From Castor canadensis (Eukaryota > Chordata > Mammalia > Rodentia > Castoridae), in contig NC_133389.1 in assembly GCF_047511655.1 (NCBI RefSeq), forward strand, positions 39,787,295-39,851,294: a stretch of 64,000 nucleotides of DNA. Direction: 5' to 3'. The notes beneath the pieces were generated by a model that saw only the letters and a list, made by a program, of their open reading frames with translations, was not told where the DNA came from and did no database searches. The translations under genes and the position numbers were made by a program. Positions 1 to 12,685 of the stretch are shown one piece after another. Numbering within the stretch: the first letter of the stretch is position 1; every line of letters starts with the position of its first letter.

Positions 1-1016
1 TTTTTCCACCTTCTAGATGGTTCCTTCTTCCATCTTCAAATCCAGCAATGTGGATTACATATTCAAATCTCTATCTGGCTGAATTCCTCTTCTGCTTCCT
101 TCTTCCATTTTAAATGACACTTGTGATTTCACCAAGTCTGAAAGATGAGCAACTGTAATTTGTATCTGGAATCCTAATTCTCCCATGCTGGGTAACATCA
201 CATAGTCTCAGGGTCCAAAAGTCAGGACATGGATATCTTTGGGGGATACCTGCCATCTTCATTGTGCTTGAATTTCATCTTTCAGTTTATTACTTCACAG
301 TTTCCAAATAACTGGTACAACTTCAAGCATCACCTTCTCTCTGTCTCATTCTTTTTTTGTTTTTTCTGTTTTGTTTGTTGCTTTTTCTTAAGCATCACCT
401 TCTTACACACCACATACCTGCACGCAGGTCAGGAATAAGAGAGATGGGGAAAGGATCTTTCTGTTTTTCAAGAGGAAAATCTTTCCCAAAAGTTTTCTGT
501 GAGAGTTTTCCTACATTCTCATTACTAAGAAATGAGTGTTACAGGGTGGGGCAAGGTGACAGATTAGAAGCATCCACTGTTTTGACTCCCTGAATAAGAA
601 GAGTTAGGTGACACAGAAGAGACTATATTTTGGAGACAGGAAAAACATTGAGGATTATGAACGAAGTAGCAGGATGTCAAAAAACCACAGAGAAACAGAG
701 GCTAAAGAAAAGCAGCACACAGTTCCAAGCCCATGCCCAGCTTCCCTGGAGAGGGAAGGGAAGCTGAAGACACCATCACAATGTGAAACAGACATCCCTG
801 GTGACAGAATAAGTCCACATCTCCCAAAAGCCTTCTACTTAGTGCTGGGATTGTGAGATAGTGACTGGTCCAGTGTGGAAGGCTAGCCTGGTGAAGGGAA
901 ATTTTGTCTCCCACCTTATTTCGGAGAGTGCTAGCAATGTACCATCTTGAGAGATGTTTATGCCCATGCTGGCCTTGGTCTTTATCCTCCTATTTAGGCC
1001 TAGCTTTTTATTGGTT
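1..1016. other. No gene recognised
   Basis: Unique AT-rich sequence. Short ORFs lack codon structure or homology that I recognise. Confidence 0.5.
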
Positions 1017-1124
1017 CAGATGGGGTCTTGCTAAATTTTTACCTAGGCTGGCCTGGAACTACTAACCTCCTGATCTCAGCCCGTCAAGTAGCTAAGATTA
1101 CAGGTGTGAGCCACTACGCCTAGC
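1017..1124 (-). mobile_element. B1-like SINE
   Basis: Antisense 7SL-derived unit: GATTACAGGTGTGAGCCACTACGCC at its + strand right end is the complement of a B1/Alu 5' end. Confidence 0.8.
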
Positions 1125-1180
1125 AAGATGTTGGCTTTTGATTTTCAAAGGTGAATTTTTGTAACTCAAGAAAAGAAGAA

Positions 1181-1380
1181 GTAGGCATGGTTGTTCACTC
1201 CTGTAGTGTAGTAGGGAGGCTGAGGCAGGAGAATCCCAAGTTCAAAACCAGCCTGGGCTATATAGTAAGTTCCAGGCCAACCTAGGCTATAAAATGCTGT
1301 CAAAAGAAAGGCAGAAAGGAAGGAAGGAAAGGAGGAAGGGAGAGAGGAGAGGAGAGGAAGAAGAGGAAGAAAAAGAATAA
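1181..1380 (+). mobile_element. B1-like SINE with a purine-rich tail
   Basis: GTAGGCATGGTTGTTCACTC, GAGGCTGAGGCAGGAGAATC and CCAGCCTGGGCTATATAGTA form the unit. A (GGAA)n-type tract at 1306-1380 follows as an expanded tail and gives a low-complexity ORF on the minus strand. Confidence 0.8.
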
Positions 1381-2984
1381 GGAAAATTCTCAAAAAAGCC
1401 CACTTTGTTTTTTAAGTTCATTGTTGTAATAAAAATTCTTAGCCTTAAAGACTATTATGCCTGCTATTAGGTTAAAAAATTATTTTAAAACAGTCTGTGT
1501 TTTTCTGTTCCTTGAAACAATACCCTTGCAGGCTCAAGAATTAACTTCAGTGGTTGAAAGGCTATGGGCGGAGGGGCGTTTACTGGGAACAGTATCATCA
1601 GAAGTTAATGATTCCATTCAACAATCTGTACTTAATGCTTCCTTTCTGCTCTTAGAATTTAGTCCTTAACTCACCGCAATTGGCATGTTCCCCCAAACCT
1701 TTTCCTGAGAGCAGTTCTGGGAAAGGGGACCACAGATCTGCCACTGTTAGATTTTCAGTAGAGGTTCTAGGGAAGACATGGGAAAAATCCCTCTACAGAC
1801 TCTGGGGACTTACCACAGACCAGAGCAGACACTTGGCATAAAGCCTTTATCCTCCAGGCTGCTCTGAAGCACAAAAGGACAACCCCAGAGAAGAGGCCCA
1901 CCCTAGCTCAGTGGGTACTTGCTGCAGAGGGGACTCAGTGGGGGCTGGGGGGGTGATAGAGCACTTAATATTAAGTTCTCATGAAATATAAGTTATTTCA
2001 TTGCCAGTATTAGTAAATTGATTTCCCAGAAGGGAAAATGAAAACCTAGTAGTTATGTTCCTTGGCTCTCTTTTGTGGAAAAGAAAATTTAGAAAAATCT
2101 GTATTGAACTCCAGGGTTCATTACCCCAGAGGAAAGAGAGTCTCCCTTTCTGCTTCACTATAACAAATTCCAAGAACGGACTCTCTCTCCAAGTTGCAAG
2201 CCATCCCATGTCACAATAAGGCAGCTCCCTTTAGCAGGGGAGATATCCTGAATTAACTGTAATTACAGCCACATCCTAATGCTGTTAGAAGCTCAGGTGC
2301 TTAGTGCTTTACAAAGAAATACTTCAAACAAAGCATTCTTCTAAAACTAAATGTGACTGCTGTGTGTGTGATAGTGTTGCACCTGCCTTGGAAATTATGA
2401 AAGTTATCTTCTAAGGTGGCCATCATAAGAAGACATCTACGTCCCAAGGAAGGCTTGCAATTTGCTATCCCTGGATGATTTTGAAGATGGAAACTCATAG
2501 CAATAATTGTTCTTCTGTTTCACTTCACAGCCAGAATGTCTGTTGAATTTAGAAAAGATACTGTACAGGTTCTCTGGGTGACAAATGAAAGAGGAACAAA
2601 TAGGAGCTGAAGGGAGGGGAGGACAATGGCTGAGAGCAGGAATGCAGCCTGGCATGAAATCAATACCATGGACCGCAAATCTTTCTAAAATATTCCAGGA
2701 AAGTTTGCTGTCCAGATTCACCTGGCTCTTGTACAGAACTGAGCAACCTTCAAAAACCCTGGCAACTGTGGCTGAAACCAAAAATGTATGTGAAAGGGTA
2801 GCTTCTGGCACTCAGGCTCCAGAACATGCCTGCTCTTTTTGTCTAGGGAGCTTCAACCTGACTCCAGCAGCAGCTGAGAACGGGAGAAACTAAAAGTCTG
2901 CTGGAGACCTATTTTTCCAGAGGTGGTTAAAAAACCATCCAGGCACCCAAGCAAGAACTGGCTGTGGTTTTATTTTATTTATTT
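1381..2984. other. No gene recognised
   Basis: Unique sequence. Overlapping ORFs on both strands at 2.4-2.9 kb have no recognisable domain and are mutually antisense. Confidence 0.5.
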
Positions 2985-3069
2985 GTATTTTAATTTTTTT
3001 TTCTGTTGCTGGGGACCAAACCCAGGACATGCAAAACACAAGCTCTACAACTGAGCTACACTCCCAGCC
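2985..3069 (-). mobile_element. ID-like tRNA-derived SINE
   Basis: Antisense: poly-T, then TTGCTGGGGACCAAACCCAG and GAGCTACACTCCCAGCC. Confidence 0.75.
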
Positions 3070-3207
3070 TCATGAGTTTTCCATACTTCTTTAGTTATTA
3101 ACGGTGTTCACCAAATTCTCATGTGCTTATTTGCCATGTTTTTAAAAATCAGATTGGGTTTTATACACTCTGACAATAAATCCTTATTAAATATTTTCTC
3201 TGTTTGC

Positions 3208-3450
3208 TTCTTTTTTGGGGGGGAGGCAGTACTGGGGTTTGAACTTAGGGCCTCATGCTTGCTAAGCAGGCGCTCTTACCGCTTGAACCACTCCACCAGC
3301 CTCCCCACCTTTGTGTGATTTAAAAAAAATTTTTTTTTTTAGATAGGGTCTCCTGAACTATGTGCCCAGGCTGGCTTCAAACTGCGATCCTCCTGATCTC
3401 TGCCTCCTAAGTAGCTAGGATTACAGGCATGAGCCACTGGCATCCAGCTC
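3208..3450 (-). mobile_element. Composite B1-ID SINE
   Basis: On + it reads an antisense ID-like unit (GTACTGGGGTTTGAACTTAG...CACTCCACCAGCC), then an antisense B1-like unit (AGATAGGGTCTCCTGAACTA...GATTACAGGCATGAGCCAC). In sense orientation B1 comes first and ID second. Confidence 0.8.
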
Positions 3451-4477
3451 TTTTTGCTTCTTAATGGTGTCTTTTGAAGACCAAAATTGTATTTCCCCAC
3501 CATGGTTCTTGTTTTCTGGTCCCTCTCTAAGAAATCTTTGCCTGATGCAGGGTCACAAAGATTTTGTTTCTGTATTTTCTTCCAAGAGTTTAAGTTTTAA
3601 CTCTTCTTTGTGGTTTAGTTATCCATTTCAAAATAATGTATATGGTATAAGGTAATGGCTGAAATTCAGATTTGCCTGTTAGCATTTAAACTGTCTTTGC
3701 AGAGGCCTAACAAGGGGAGGGAGACAGACACCAGAAAGGGTTAGGAGTCAAAGGAAACCCTTCTTCAAGTGAGGGTGAAACACAATGCCTTTGTACAAAA
3801 TTACAGGTTAGTTTTGACTCACCTGTTGTACAGGAAACTTAAAGGCTTGCATGTGATTTAAAGTGGTCCTGGGTAGTAGTACATCCTGGTGTCTGGTAAG
3901 TAGCAAAAGAAAATCTTCCTTTAGGAGAAGATTCCTTTATCCTAATCTCAAATTATTCCTATGACTGAATCTCAGATATAGTAGAACAGGCAGGTGCTGT
4001 GGAATACACCTGTAGCCCCAGCTACACGTGTCATCTTGCCGGCCAGATTATTACAAGCCTCCTCTGCAGTACACAGTCAGGGCTCACTGATAAGCAGAAA
4101 AGAGACTGTTTTGCTATGGTAGTGGAACTTGCTGGAAATCTGCCCTTCAGAACTTGCTAGAAATCTCTGTAGGGTACAACGGAAAAGCACTCACTGGGAG
4201 GCAGTTCATGGGAGGCACTCTGCTACAAAACTGCCAAGAACATACAGAAACTGCTGGCAGGGAAAGCTGCCGCTGAGACTGGAGAAGCCGGTTTGTTGCC
4301 AGCACAACACCCCAGGAAGAGAAGCCATTCTTCCCATCCCGTCTCTCCAGCGCCTTCTACTGGTAAATCGTAGCACGATGCACCTGGCTACAGGGGAAAG
4401 GTTTATGGGACCCCTTTCATTTTACAAAGCAGGCGAATTAGTATGGATTTCAGTAAACTGCTAGATGGCAAAGACAT

Positions 4478-4912
4478 TATTTTGGATTGAATAATGACCT
4501 CCAAATCCGCCTGGAACCCCAAAATGTGATCTGTTTTGCAAACGTACTTTTTTTTTTTTTTGCAGGTGTCATTAGTTAAGATGAGGTCAGGTTGAATTAG
4601 AATGGGTTCTAAACTCAATGATTGGTGTCCTTTAAGAGAAGATGAGACATGGCACCACACTCAGACACAGAGGGAAGAAGGCCATGGAGACAACGGAGGT
4701 AGAGATTGGAATGGCACAGCTGCAAACAGGAATGTGGAGGACTGCTGGCACGGCCGGAAGTTAGGGAGAGGCCTGAGAAATTAGTTCCTAATTTCAGCAA
4801 GAGCATGATCGTGCCAGTGCCTTGATTGGAGACTTTGGGCCTCCAGAACCATGAGGTAATAAACTCTTAACCACCAGATTTGTGGTAATTTACCCAAACC
4901 TGGTATCATTAA
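4478..4912 (+). mobile_element. MLT1-like MaLR LTR
   Basis: GATTGAATAATGACCTCCAAAT, a TTAAGATGAGGTCAGGTTGAAT segment, GGACACCAATC-type middle, GGAGACTTTGGGCCTCCAGAACCATGAG (in pieces) and ...AATAAACTCTTAA match MLT1-type LTR order. A poly-T run is inserted at about 4549. Confidence 0.65.
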
Positions 4913-7202
4913 ATGTTAATTGCAACCTGTGGAGAAGCAGCTCAGCAATGAATGTGTGGAACCCATGCCTTGCAAGAGCGGGAAGAGTGAGACACTACGC
5001 GGACCGGTATGCGAACCCCCTGAGGACAGAGGAAACCCGAAACTAGCATATGGCTTCTTTTTATTATGCTTCACTGTCTTTCCAGACATGGATTTTCTGT
5101 ATTGCATAAAATGTACTACCATCATCTCTTCACAGTCAAACGGTCACAAAGCTATTGTGCATTTTATTCCAGTGTATCTAACTGTAGCAGCTCTCTGATG
5201 CACTACTCCTCCTAAATTATCTGTCCTCTCTCTGACTAAATGTCTGAATGGTCTTTGTTCAATTTCAGATTTAACATTCTGGCTTCATTCTTTATCTCCT
5301 TTTGATATTACTCCCCTGGGCTCTCATTACCAGTATAAATCAAATTTTGCATCCTTTTGTGTTTAGTTCACTCTTCTAAACCCATTGCTAGTGGGAAACT
5401 GCCTCTTTTACCATTTTTTTCTCATATTTTTAAATCATGTATGGGTCATGAATTAAATAAAGATCAATGTGTCAGCCAGCACCAGGGAACAAAAGACAAA
5501 GGCACAAGGATGAGATACGTGTGCCTGACATATACATGAGTAAAAGATATATCACAGAAGATCTCAAATTTCTGTTGGAGAAAATGGATGTTTACCTAGG
5601 AATAGAGGATTTAGAAGAAAAAGATGAGTGTAAGAGCAGTGAGGAATAACTCACAATTAGTTTAAGATCCTTGTGAAACAAGCAGAAATATTTAATAGTA
5701 ATAAGCTCCAGAGGGAGGAGCTTCAAGAAAAGGGCCAAGTGCAAGATTTAAATCGGAACTCATTAGTTAGGAGATGATAGTTGGAGCCTTAAGGGTGGCA
5801 ATAGATGAGCTAGCCCATGGAAAGCCCACAATCAGAAAAGTGCAGGAACCAAAGGTGGAACAACAGAGGACACAAATAATATGCAGGATGGCTGAATAAG
5901 AGGAACAGAAGCCAGGGTGTTCAGAAGATGGAAGAGAGTCAGAAGACAATGGAGTAACAAAATGAAGGACAGAGTTCGAACAGGTAGAAGTACTGAAGGT
6001 GAAATGCTGAGAAGGTAAGGACTGTAACAAGAGAATTAGTGACAATAGGGAAATCAAATGAAGAGGTGAGAATGCAGGCTTCAATAAGAAGACTTAAAGG
6101 GAAATGGAAGATGCAATTAGAGCTATGCTCTATAATTGACATTGTATAAACACATAGTTGGAAAGTCAAATGGGTCTATAAGACCTACCATAGGCAAGGG
6201 TAGTCCCTTCTCTGTATTATCACCAAGTCCTGCTTCTCAAATTCAACTTGTAACTATTTCTTTGGGAATTTACTTCTACTGTTCAAATAGCTTGCTCATA
6301 CAGTTATGTATTTTTGCTATTTCATTCTTACATGTTACCAATTAGTTTCATGATGGTTTAGTTTTCTTGTACAGTCACAGCCACCTCATCACACAGAATT
6401 CTCAGCCTTCCCTCAACTTCCCAATATATTTCTAACATAATTTTGATCAGATCAATATTCAGTATTACTACAACTATGTAAATGTCTTCTATAGCTAAGT
6501 CTTCTAGTATACTATCATTCCATTTCTTGCATACCATTTTGTTTGTTTGAACTTAAAGATAGTTCATTTCCCTCCTTGGCTTAGTCTTCTATATACCTAT
6601 CACTTATTTTTCCACAAACTTTCAGCCAGCAATGTAAGTCTTCTCTCAAAACTGGAACACAGCATAACAAATACATTTGTACTCTAGCCACACCATTTTT
6701 AAAATTGGTAGCATATCCCTGAGTTCTCCATCCTTCTACTTCTTAGCTCTGAAATGATCACCTGGAATTTTCTTCTTTTACTATCTTCCTGGGAGTTTTT
6801 CTCACTGTCACTATCTGTGTGAAATCCCTACTGTGTCTTCTTACTTGGTTTACTTTCTTTTGTGTAGACTTCCAATAGCCTTCTGGCAAAGAAGGGCTTT
6901 CCCATGGGAAGTGACTTTTTAAATTATAGTTGATATGTCTGAAAATGTCATTATTCCCACTTAGAATAAAGATTTGGCAGGGTATACACCAGAGATTAAT
7001 CTCCTTCAAGATTTTGTTGGCATTGCTCATCATTTCCTAGACTGAGAAGTCTAATACTGTCCTGTGTTTCAATTTTTTTTTTTCAGTTTGGCGTGTTGGA
7101 TCCTGGAAGCTTCAAGGATCTTTTGTTTGTCTCATATTTTAAGGAGTTTCAGAATGGTGTAAATCTTTATCCCTTGTGTTGAGTGCATTAAAGACTAGCC
7201 TT
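4913..7202. other. No gene recognised
   Basis: AT-rich unique sequence, purine-rich on + at 5.64-6.13 kb. Small ORFs (for example 5467-5649) are not recognisable as protein family members. Confidence 0.5.
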
Positions 7203-7743
7203 TTATTTATTTACTTTTGCTCTACTGGGGTTTGAACTCAAGGCCCCAAGCTTGCTAGTGAGATACTCTACCACTTAAGCCACATCCCCACCCCTTAATC
7301 TATGATTATTTTCTCTGTACTGGAGTTTGAACCTAGATTTGGTTGATAGGTCAGTGCTCTACAGCTTGAGCCATGCCCCCAGCCCTTCTTTTTTCCCCTC
7401 TCGTTATTTTTGAAGGTAAAGTCTTGCTTTCTTGCCCAGGCCAGCTATGACTTCAATCCTCCTATTTTAAGCTTCCTGCCATCGCTGGGATGACAGGGAT
7501 GCATCACTACTCCAAGCTTTTTTCTACTGAGAAAAGAGCTCACAAACTTTTTTGTCCTGGCTGGCATGGGACCATGATCCTCCCAATCTCAGCCTCCCAT
7601 GTAGCTTGGACGACAGATGCACAACACTGTGTTAACTGTTGTTGAGATGGAGTCTTGATAACTTTTTGCTGGGGCTGGCCTTGAACCATGATCTCAGTCT
7701 TCCAAGTAAGTAGGATTATAGCTGTGAGGCACTGTCACCTGAC
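7203..7743 (-). mobile_element. Cluster of antisense SINE units (two ID-like, three B1-like)
   Basis: ID-like units lie at about 7203-7296 and 7305-7385, then B1-like units at about 7386-7525, 7528-7620 and 7625-7743, all antisense. This is either a multimeric element or nested insertions. Confidence 0.7.
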
Positions 7744-8557
7744 TAGTCTATGAATTTTTGTCTTTCCAGTCTAGGGCAACTTTCTTGGAAAAAAATGAAA
7801 AAGTGTACGTATTTTAGCATATAGAAAAAAACCAAACTCAGTTTCTCCCACACAATTACTCAACAATCAACACAGAACACTTCTGCTTTTATCCACACAC
7901 CAAGCAATCAACCTCTTCTGCAGCAGATGGCAGCTGGATGTCCTCTAGTTCAATTCATTTCTCACATTATCTGCCTGGAGATGGTGTCATAGCTTGCAGG
8001 TTTGAGGGCTAAGCCTCCAAGAATTCATCCCCTACCGCCCCACATCCCACTTCAGATCCTGGTCTGGAGACCCAGACTGGCTACAAATTGGGCCCCCACA
8101 CACTCTCCTTAGGTTTGACTCATCTGCTGGAGCAGCTCAAAGAACTCAGCAAAATGCTCGCTTATATATCTACCTATCCATTGTAAAGGATATTACAAAG
8201 GGTACATATTAAGAGGTGCATAGGATAGCATGTGGAAGAGGGAACCAGAAGTTCCAAGATCCCTATAGGGATACTAACCTCCATCTTTAACTAGCCAAAA
8301 GCTCTCTGAATGAATCCTGTCCTTTACAGCTTTTATGGAAGCTTCATTACATAGGCATGCTTTATTAAATCTTAACCACGATGATCTAACTTAACCTTCA
8401 GGCCCTCCCCATCCCTGGAGGTTGGGAGATTTGGTTGAAAGTCTGACTCCTCTCATCCTGTCTTTCCAGTGACCAGCCCCAATCCTGAGCTACCTGGGAT
8501 CTGCCAGCCAGCAATCAACTCATTGGCATACAAAGTACATGTGTGACTCTGATTTTA
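7744..8557. other. No gene recognised
   Basis: Intergenic sequence without clear repeat or coding signal. Confidence 0.45.
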
Positions 8558-8570
8558 AGAGTTGTATGCC

Positions 8571-9049
8571 AGGTCTACAGTATGGTAAAACACAACATCT
8601 GTGAAGGCAGAGGATATAAAGATATGCATTGAAAGCCATTGAAAAATGGGGAGTGGGAGGTAAAAGGCTAAGGGAGAGCAATGGAAGGTGTTGAAGGGAC
8701 CAAAGTAAAGTAGGACCACAGTGGGGACACACTGAGAAAACTTTGGAACATTAACTTAAGTACTAACAATGAAAGACTACTGTAAAATAGGTACAATGTG
8801 TGTAGGTGTACTTAGTGGGGGGATGAGTGAAGGAGAGTAAGGCAGGTCTATATGGTGGATGGGCTTCATATACTCATATGAAATAGAACACAAAGGAACC
8901 TCTTGCAATTGCTTTAAGTGGGATGGGGAGGGTTTAGAGGGGGAGAGGCAGTGGGGATGATCTAACCAATGTACAATATAAGCTTATTTGGAATTGACAC
9001 AATGAACCCCCCACCCCCTCCATATAATGAATATATTCTAATTGAAAAA
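8571..9049 (+). mobile_element. Retroposed element with 13-bp target duplication (L1 3'UTR-like)
   Basis: Direct repeats AGAGTTGTATGCC flank it at 8558-8570 and 9050-9062, and its 3' end is A-rich (ATTGAAAAA). The body has a G-rich stretch near 8930-8960 and ends in ATAATGAATATATTCTAATT, similar in style to the 3'UTR of the L1 at 27.25 kb. No ORF or tRNA/7SL promoter was recognised. Family assignment is tentative. Confidence 0.6.
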
Positions 9050-9079
9050 AGAGTTGTATGCCGTGCCAAGAAATAGAGA

Positions 9080-9130
9080 CAAAGATTATATATATAATAT
9101 ATCATAATTATATATATATATCACAATATC
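9080..9130. repeat. AT-rich simple repeat
   Basis: (TA)n-type tract with ATAATATATC variants. Confidence 0.8.
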
Positions 9131-10159
9131 ATAATTCCTCTTCCTTTCCTCTATTCTTGTTTTCTGTAACTCTTAACTACTGGGATTTACCTATTGAGCC
9201 AACCCTTTGATTTTCATGTCTTTGTTCTTGTACTCTCTGGAGAATTTCTTAAGTTGTTTTTCAAACCTCTAGTTGAATTTTCTATATTTGTTGCAGTTTT
9301 AATTTTCAAGGGATTGCTTTTATTTTCTGGATTTCTTTATTAAAACATCCAGGATATAAGATATGGAAAGAATGTCCTCCTTTATTCTCTAAAGATGTCA
9401 ATTTTGTGTTTCTTAAGACATCTTCTGCTTGATAAATTGTCAGTCTCCCCTAAGTTCCCTTATTTCTGTCTTATTTGCTTATTTGGGTACCAGTGGCTTT
9501 CTTCAAATGCCTAGTGACATCCTTCATAAAGAACAGATTGGAAGATCTGTGGAGGAGGAGGGTATTTACTGGTGGCATTCCCAATAAAGTCATCTGCTTG
9601 GGCCATATTATTGGATGATATGGTCATGACCCCATGTCAGGATAACAATAGAATATTGTTCCTCCTAGCCTGGTCAGTATGTCAATATGTATCTCCCAGA
9701 GTTGCAGGAGTTAAATAAGACAACAAGTGAAAGAAATCATTATAGCACCTGATACCTTGTAAATACCTGGTTTTATATATACCCAGTTATATAAGTTATA
9801 AACTGATCCTGTATCTTCCTGCTTCCATATATATATCAAATTTACCTGATCATTTTTCAGCTCTTCTGATTTGCTGCCATGATACCACCTCAGGACTTTG
9901 ACATTACTGTTTGGCTTCCTGGAATGTTCTGAATACTCTTCCCCATAAGCAAGTATAGACTATGAAGTTCTTGGGTTATGTCAATATTGTTGTGTTGCCT
10001 CCAATGAATAGGAGGCATTTCTATTTCTATTTCTTAATTCGGGTGAAGGCCTCTGTGAGAGAAAGAATACTCTTCTGGGAGGACAGTTTCTGCAGGAGAA
10101 AGAAGGTATTTCTGAGAGCCATAGTGGAAACATTCTCACTGATTCCATGTTTTGAACAC
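9131..10159. other. No gene recognised
   Basis: AT-rich intergenic sequence just upstream of the zinc-finger relic. I looked for SCAN or KRAB relics and saw none. Confidence 0.45.
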
Positions 10160-10245
10160 TTTTATTTTATTTTTGGTGCTTGGGATTGAACTCAGGACTT
10201 TGTGTGTACTAGGCAAGCCCTCTACCACTGAGCTACATACCTACC
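10160..10245 (-). mobile_element. ID-like SINE
   Basis: Antisense: TTTTGGTGCTTGGGATTGAACTC then GGCAAGCCCTCTACCACTGAG. It abuts the zinc-finger relic. Confidence 0.75.
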
Positions 10246-10289
10246 TGTTAGGTATGGAATATTTTTGAAGGCAAATTTGAAAGAAGTTA

Positions 10290-11100
10290 CAGAAAATCAT
10301 GTCATAGAAAACAATACTCTATAAATGCAATAAATGCAATGCAATCTTTAGCCAAATCTCAATTTTTATTCTACACCAGAGACTCCATACAAGAGAGGAA
10401 GCACGTGAATGAAAATAGACAGGGAGAAAAGTCTTCAATCAGACTATAGAACTCCTAAACCACAAAGGAGAGAAACTATGAATGAGATGAAGGAAAACAG
10501 AGCTCAACCTTTATTGGTCACCAGAGCCTGCACACTGGGGAGAAGCCTTATGCCATGATTTGATTGACCCCTCTAAAACTCATGCTGAAATTTAATTGCC
10601 ATTGTGATGTATTGAGAGGTGAGGCCTTTAAGAAATGAGTAGTTCATGAGGGTTCAGCCCATGGGTTAATGTCACTATTGTGGAAGGGGTTAAATTATCA
10701 CAATAGCAGGTTGTTATAAACTGATCCTGGGTCCTCTTGCTTTCTCTTTCCAACAAGCTTGCTTGCCTTTCTGGCCCTTTGAGTTGTGGGAATGACACAG
10801 CATGAAAGTCCTCAATAACTTTTGGCCCCTTGCCTTTGAAGTTCCTAGCATTTAGAACCATGAGCCAAATAAACTTCTATTGTTTACAAGTTATTAAGTC
10901 TGTGTTTTATTGAAACAGAAAACTAAGCCACCCTCTGAATGTGATGCTTATGGGAAGGCCTTTAGTCAGAGCACAATCTTGATTCTACATCAAAGACTGC
11001 GTGGAGGAGAGGAGCCTGTTGAAGTAATCCAGGCCATGAAAGCTTTAGGTGGCTGCTATTCCTTCTTAGTCATCAAGTAACCACACTGGGGAGAAGCTCT
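10290..11100 (+). pseudogene. Decayed C2H2 zinc-finger array (pseudogene), split by a MaLR LTR
   Basis: Translating the + strand in changing frames gives relics of about five C2H2 fingers. One at 10317-10405 still reads YKCNKCNAIFSQ...LHQRLHT. A second at about 10405-10480 is reduced to ...LLNHKGEK. A third at about 10470-10556 reads YE*DEGKQSS...HQSLHTGEKPY. After the LTR, 10938-11015 reads CDAYGKAFSQS...LHQRL with the second cysteine changed to tyrosine, and a last one lies at about 11015-11090. Stops and frameshifts make it non-coding. The spacing and linker remnants show an array like those of ZNF396/ZNF24, on the same strand upstream of ZNF396. I cannot tell whether it was a separate tandem SCAN/KRAB gene or a retrocopy, and no SCAN relic was found. 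Confidence 0.75.
10557..10928 (+). mobile_element. MaLR solo LTR (MST/MLT1-like)
   Basis: The start TGATTTGATTGACCCCTCTA, the body ATTGCCATTGTGATGTATTGAGAGGTGAGGCC (in pieces), GAGCCAAATAAACTTCT and the end CTGTGTTTTATTG match the layout of mammalian MaLR LTRs. It sits inside the zinc-finger relic, so it inserted after or during that gene's decay. Confidence 0.75.
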
Positions 11101-11461
11101 AAAAGAGGTAGGTATGAAGCATTCTATTTTCAAAACTCATCCCTCCTTAGGTATTGAAAAAGCATACAACTCCTCTCATATCTTAGTTGTGTGACAGCAT
11201 TTGCTAAGGCATAGTCTTATTTATCAGAAGAGAACACAACTTAATGGGAAGCTAATTCATTGGTGTATTTAGAGAGTGCCATTTGCTCTTTTGATTGTCA
11301 AACTAGCAAAAGTAGACAAGAAATGGGGAGAATCTTATTACTTCTTTACAAGGCAATAAAGTTGTCTTGTTGATTTATAATCAGGGAAACCTAGAAAAGG
11401 AAGAGTATATTTTTGGATGTGTGCCATATTCATCAATGTGGTAGCCTAATAAGTGATTCTT

Positions 11462-11600
11462 TTGGAGATAGGGTCTCACTGTGTAGCCCACACCAGCCTG
11501 GAACTGGCTATGTAGCCCAGGCTAGCCTTGAACTCAGGACCCTCCTGCCTTAGTCTCCTAAGTGCTGGAATTGCAAGAGTGAGCCACCACACCTGGGTCC
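11462..11600 (-). mobile_element. B1-like SINE with internal duplication
   Basis: Antisense: GATAGGGTCTCACTGTGTAGCCC, a repeated TGTAGCCCA(G/C) block, and GAGTGAGCCACCACACCTGGG. It is one of the best preserved B1 units of the window. Confidence 0.85.
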
Positions 11601-11660
11601 AATAAATGACTTTTTAAACAATGAAAATAGTGGAATAAAATGCCTGTTAAGGGCATCAAA

Positions 11661-11695
<35 letters not shown>

Positions 11696-11696
11696 A
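11661..11696. repeat. (CT)n microsatellite
   Basis: An almost perfect CT run with one TT interruption. It gives the (ER)n-like tail of a spurious minus-strand ORF. Confidence 0.95.
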
Positions 11697-12635
11697 CAGC
11701 AATACAAAAAATATCAAACAGTATAGTTAGCCAATTATGCCATAAAGTGTACATGTGAAGACGGGTGTTAGGCTCATTGCGTACAAAAATACTAGTTGAA
11801 TAAATCAATGAATCAATGATTTTATTAGTATATCTCTGCTTTGTCACCTGGTTTCTATTACTAATGGTGGTTCTTTTTGGTCTTATATTGCAACAACTCC
11901 ATAAATGGAATCTATCATAAAGGAAACAGAAAGGTGCAACATCTTCAAGTTCAGCCACAAAGACTGGCATTCCAAGGCAGTTTCTGAGTTCATGTTTCTC
12001 CTCAAAACTCCAAGAATATGTTATTATCTTCAGCTTGTTTGACAAATACTTTTGCTAAGAATCTCAGGCAGGCTTTACTTCAGAAACATTTGCCAAGTTG
12101 GCAATGGAAAATATCCCCCACATCTATAATAATTAAGATTAGTTTTAATTGATACAAGCTCACTATTAAGTACCAAAGAAACTATATTAAAGATGAGGAG
12201 GGTCCCTCATCTACCATTAGTCTAGTCCTACTCCTAGTACTGCAATTGGCTGTTTGGACCAGGTTTCTGGCAGCTTGAATTTGATTTCACTAGTTACTCT
12301 GGGAAGTAGATTTTGCCTTGATTTCCTAGTAGATAGAAAGACTTGCTACTCCAAACATTGTCTTTGTCTGGGCAGGTATTAGAAGTGCAGAAATTGGGTT
12401 CCTACTTTAAACCTATTGAATTACTATCAGCAAGATCCCTAAGGGTTCATATCCACCTTCAAGTTTTGAGAGGCAGTGATCTGAGTCATGGACATCTTTG
12501 ACAAGCAGATGGAAGATGAGAAGTCTCCAGCCCAAATACCTATAGGAACTTAGGCAGGTAGTAGAAAAAAGAAAGAGGCAGATAGGAGTTTTGACCAAAC
12601 TAGGGAAAGCATGCTTTGTCTAAGTAAGTAGTATT
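11697..12635. other. No gene recognised
   Basis: Unique intergenic sequence between the zinc-finger relic and the ZNF396 promoter region. Confidence 0.45.
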
Positions 12636-12685
12636 TCATCTTTTTTTTTGGTACTGGTGTTTGAACTCAGGGCATCCCACTGGTA
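12636..12685 (-). mobile_element. ID-like SINE fragment
   Basis: Antisense: poly-T then TGGTACTGGTGTTTGAACTC; truncated after about 50 bp. Confidence 0.5.

Noticed and set aside
5467-5649. 60-codon ORF with an acidic C-terminus
   Set aside because: No start context, domain, splice or conservation evidence; length is within chance.
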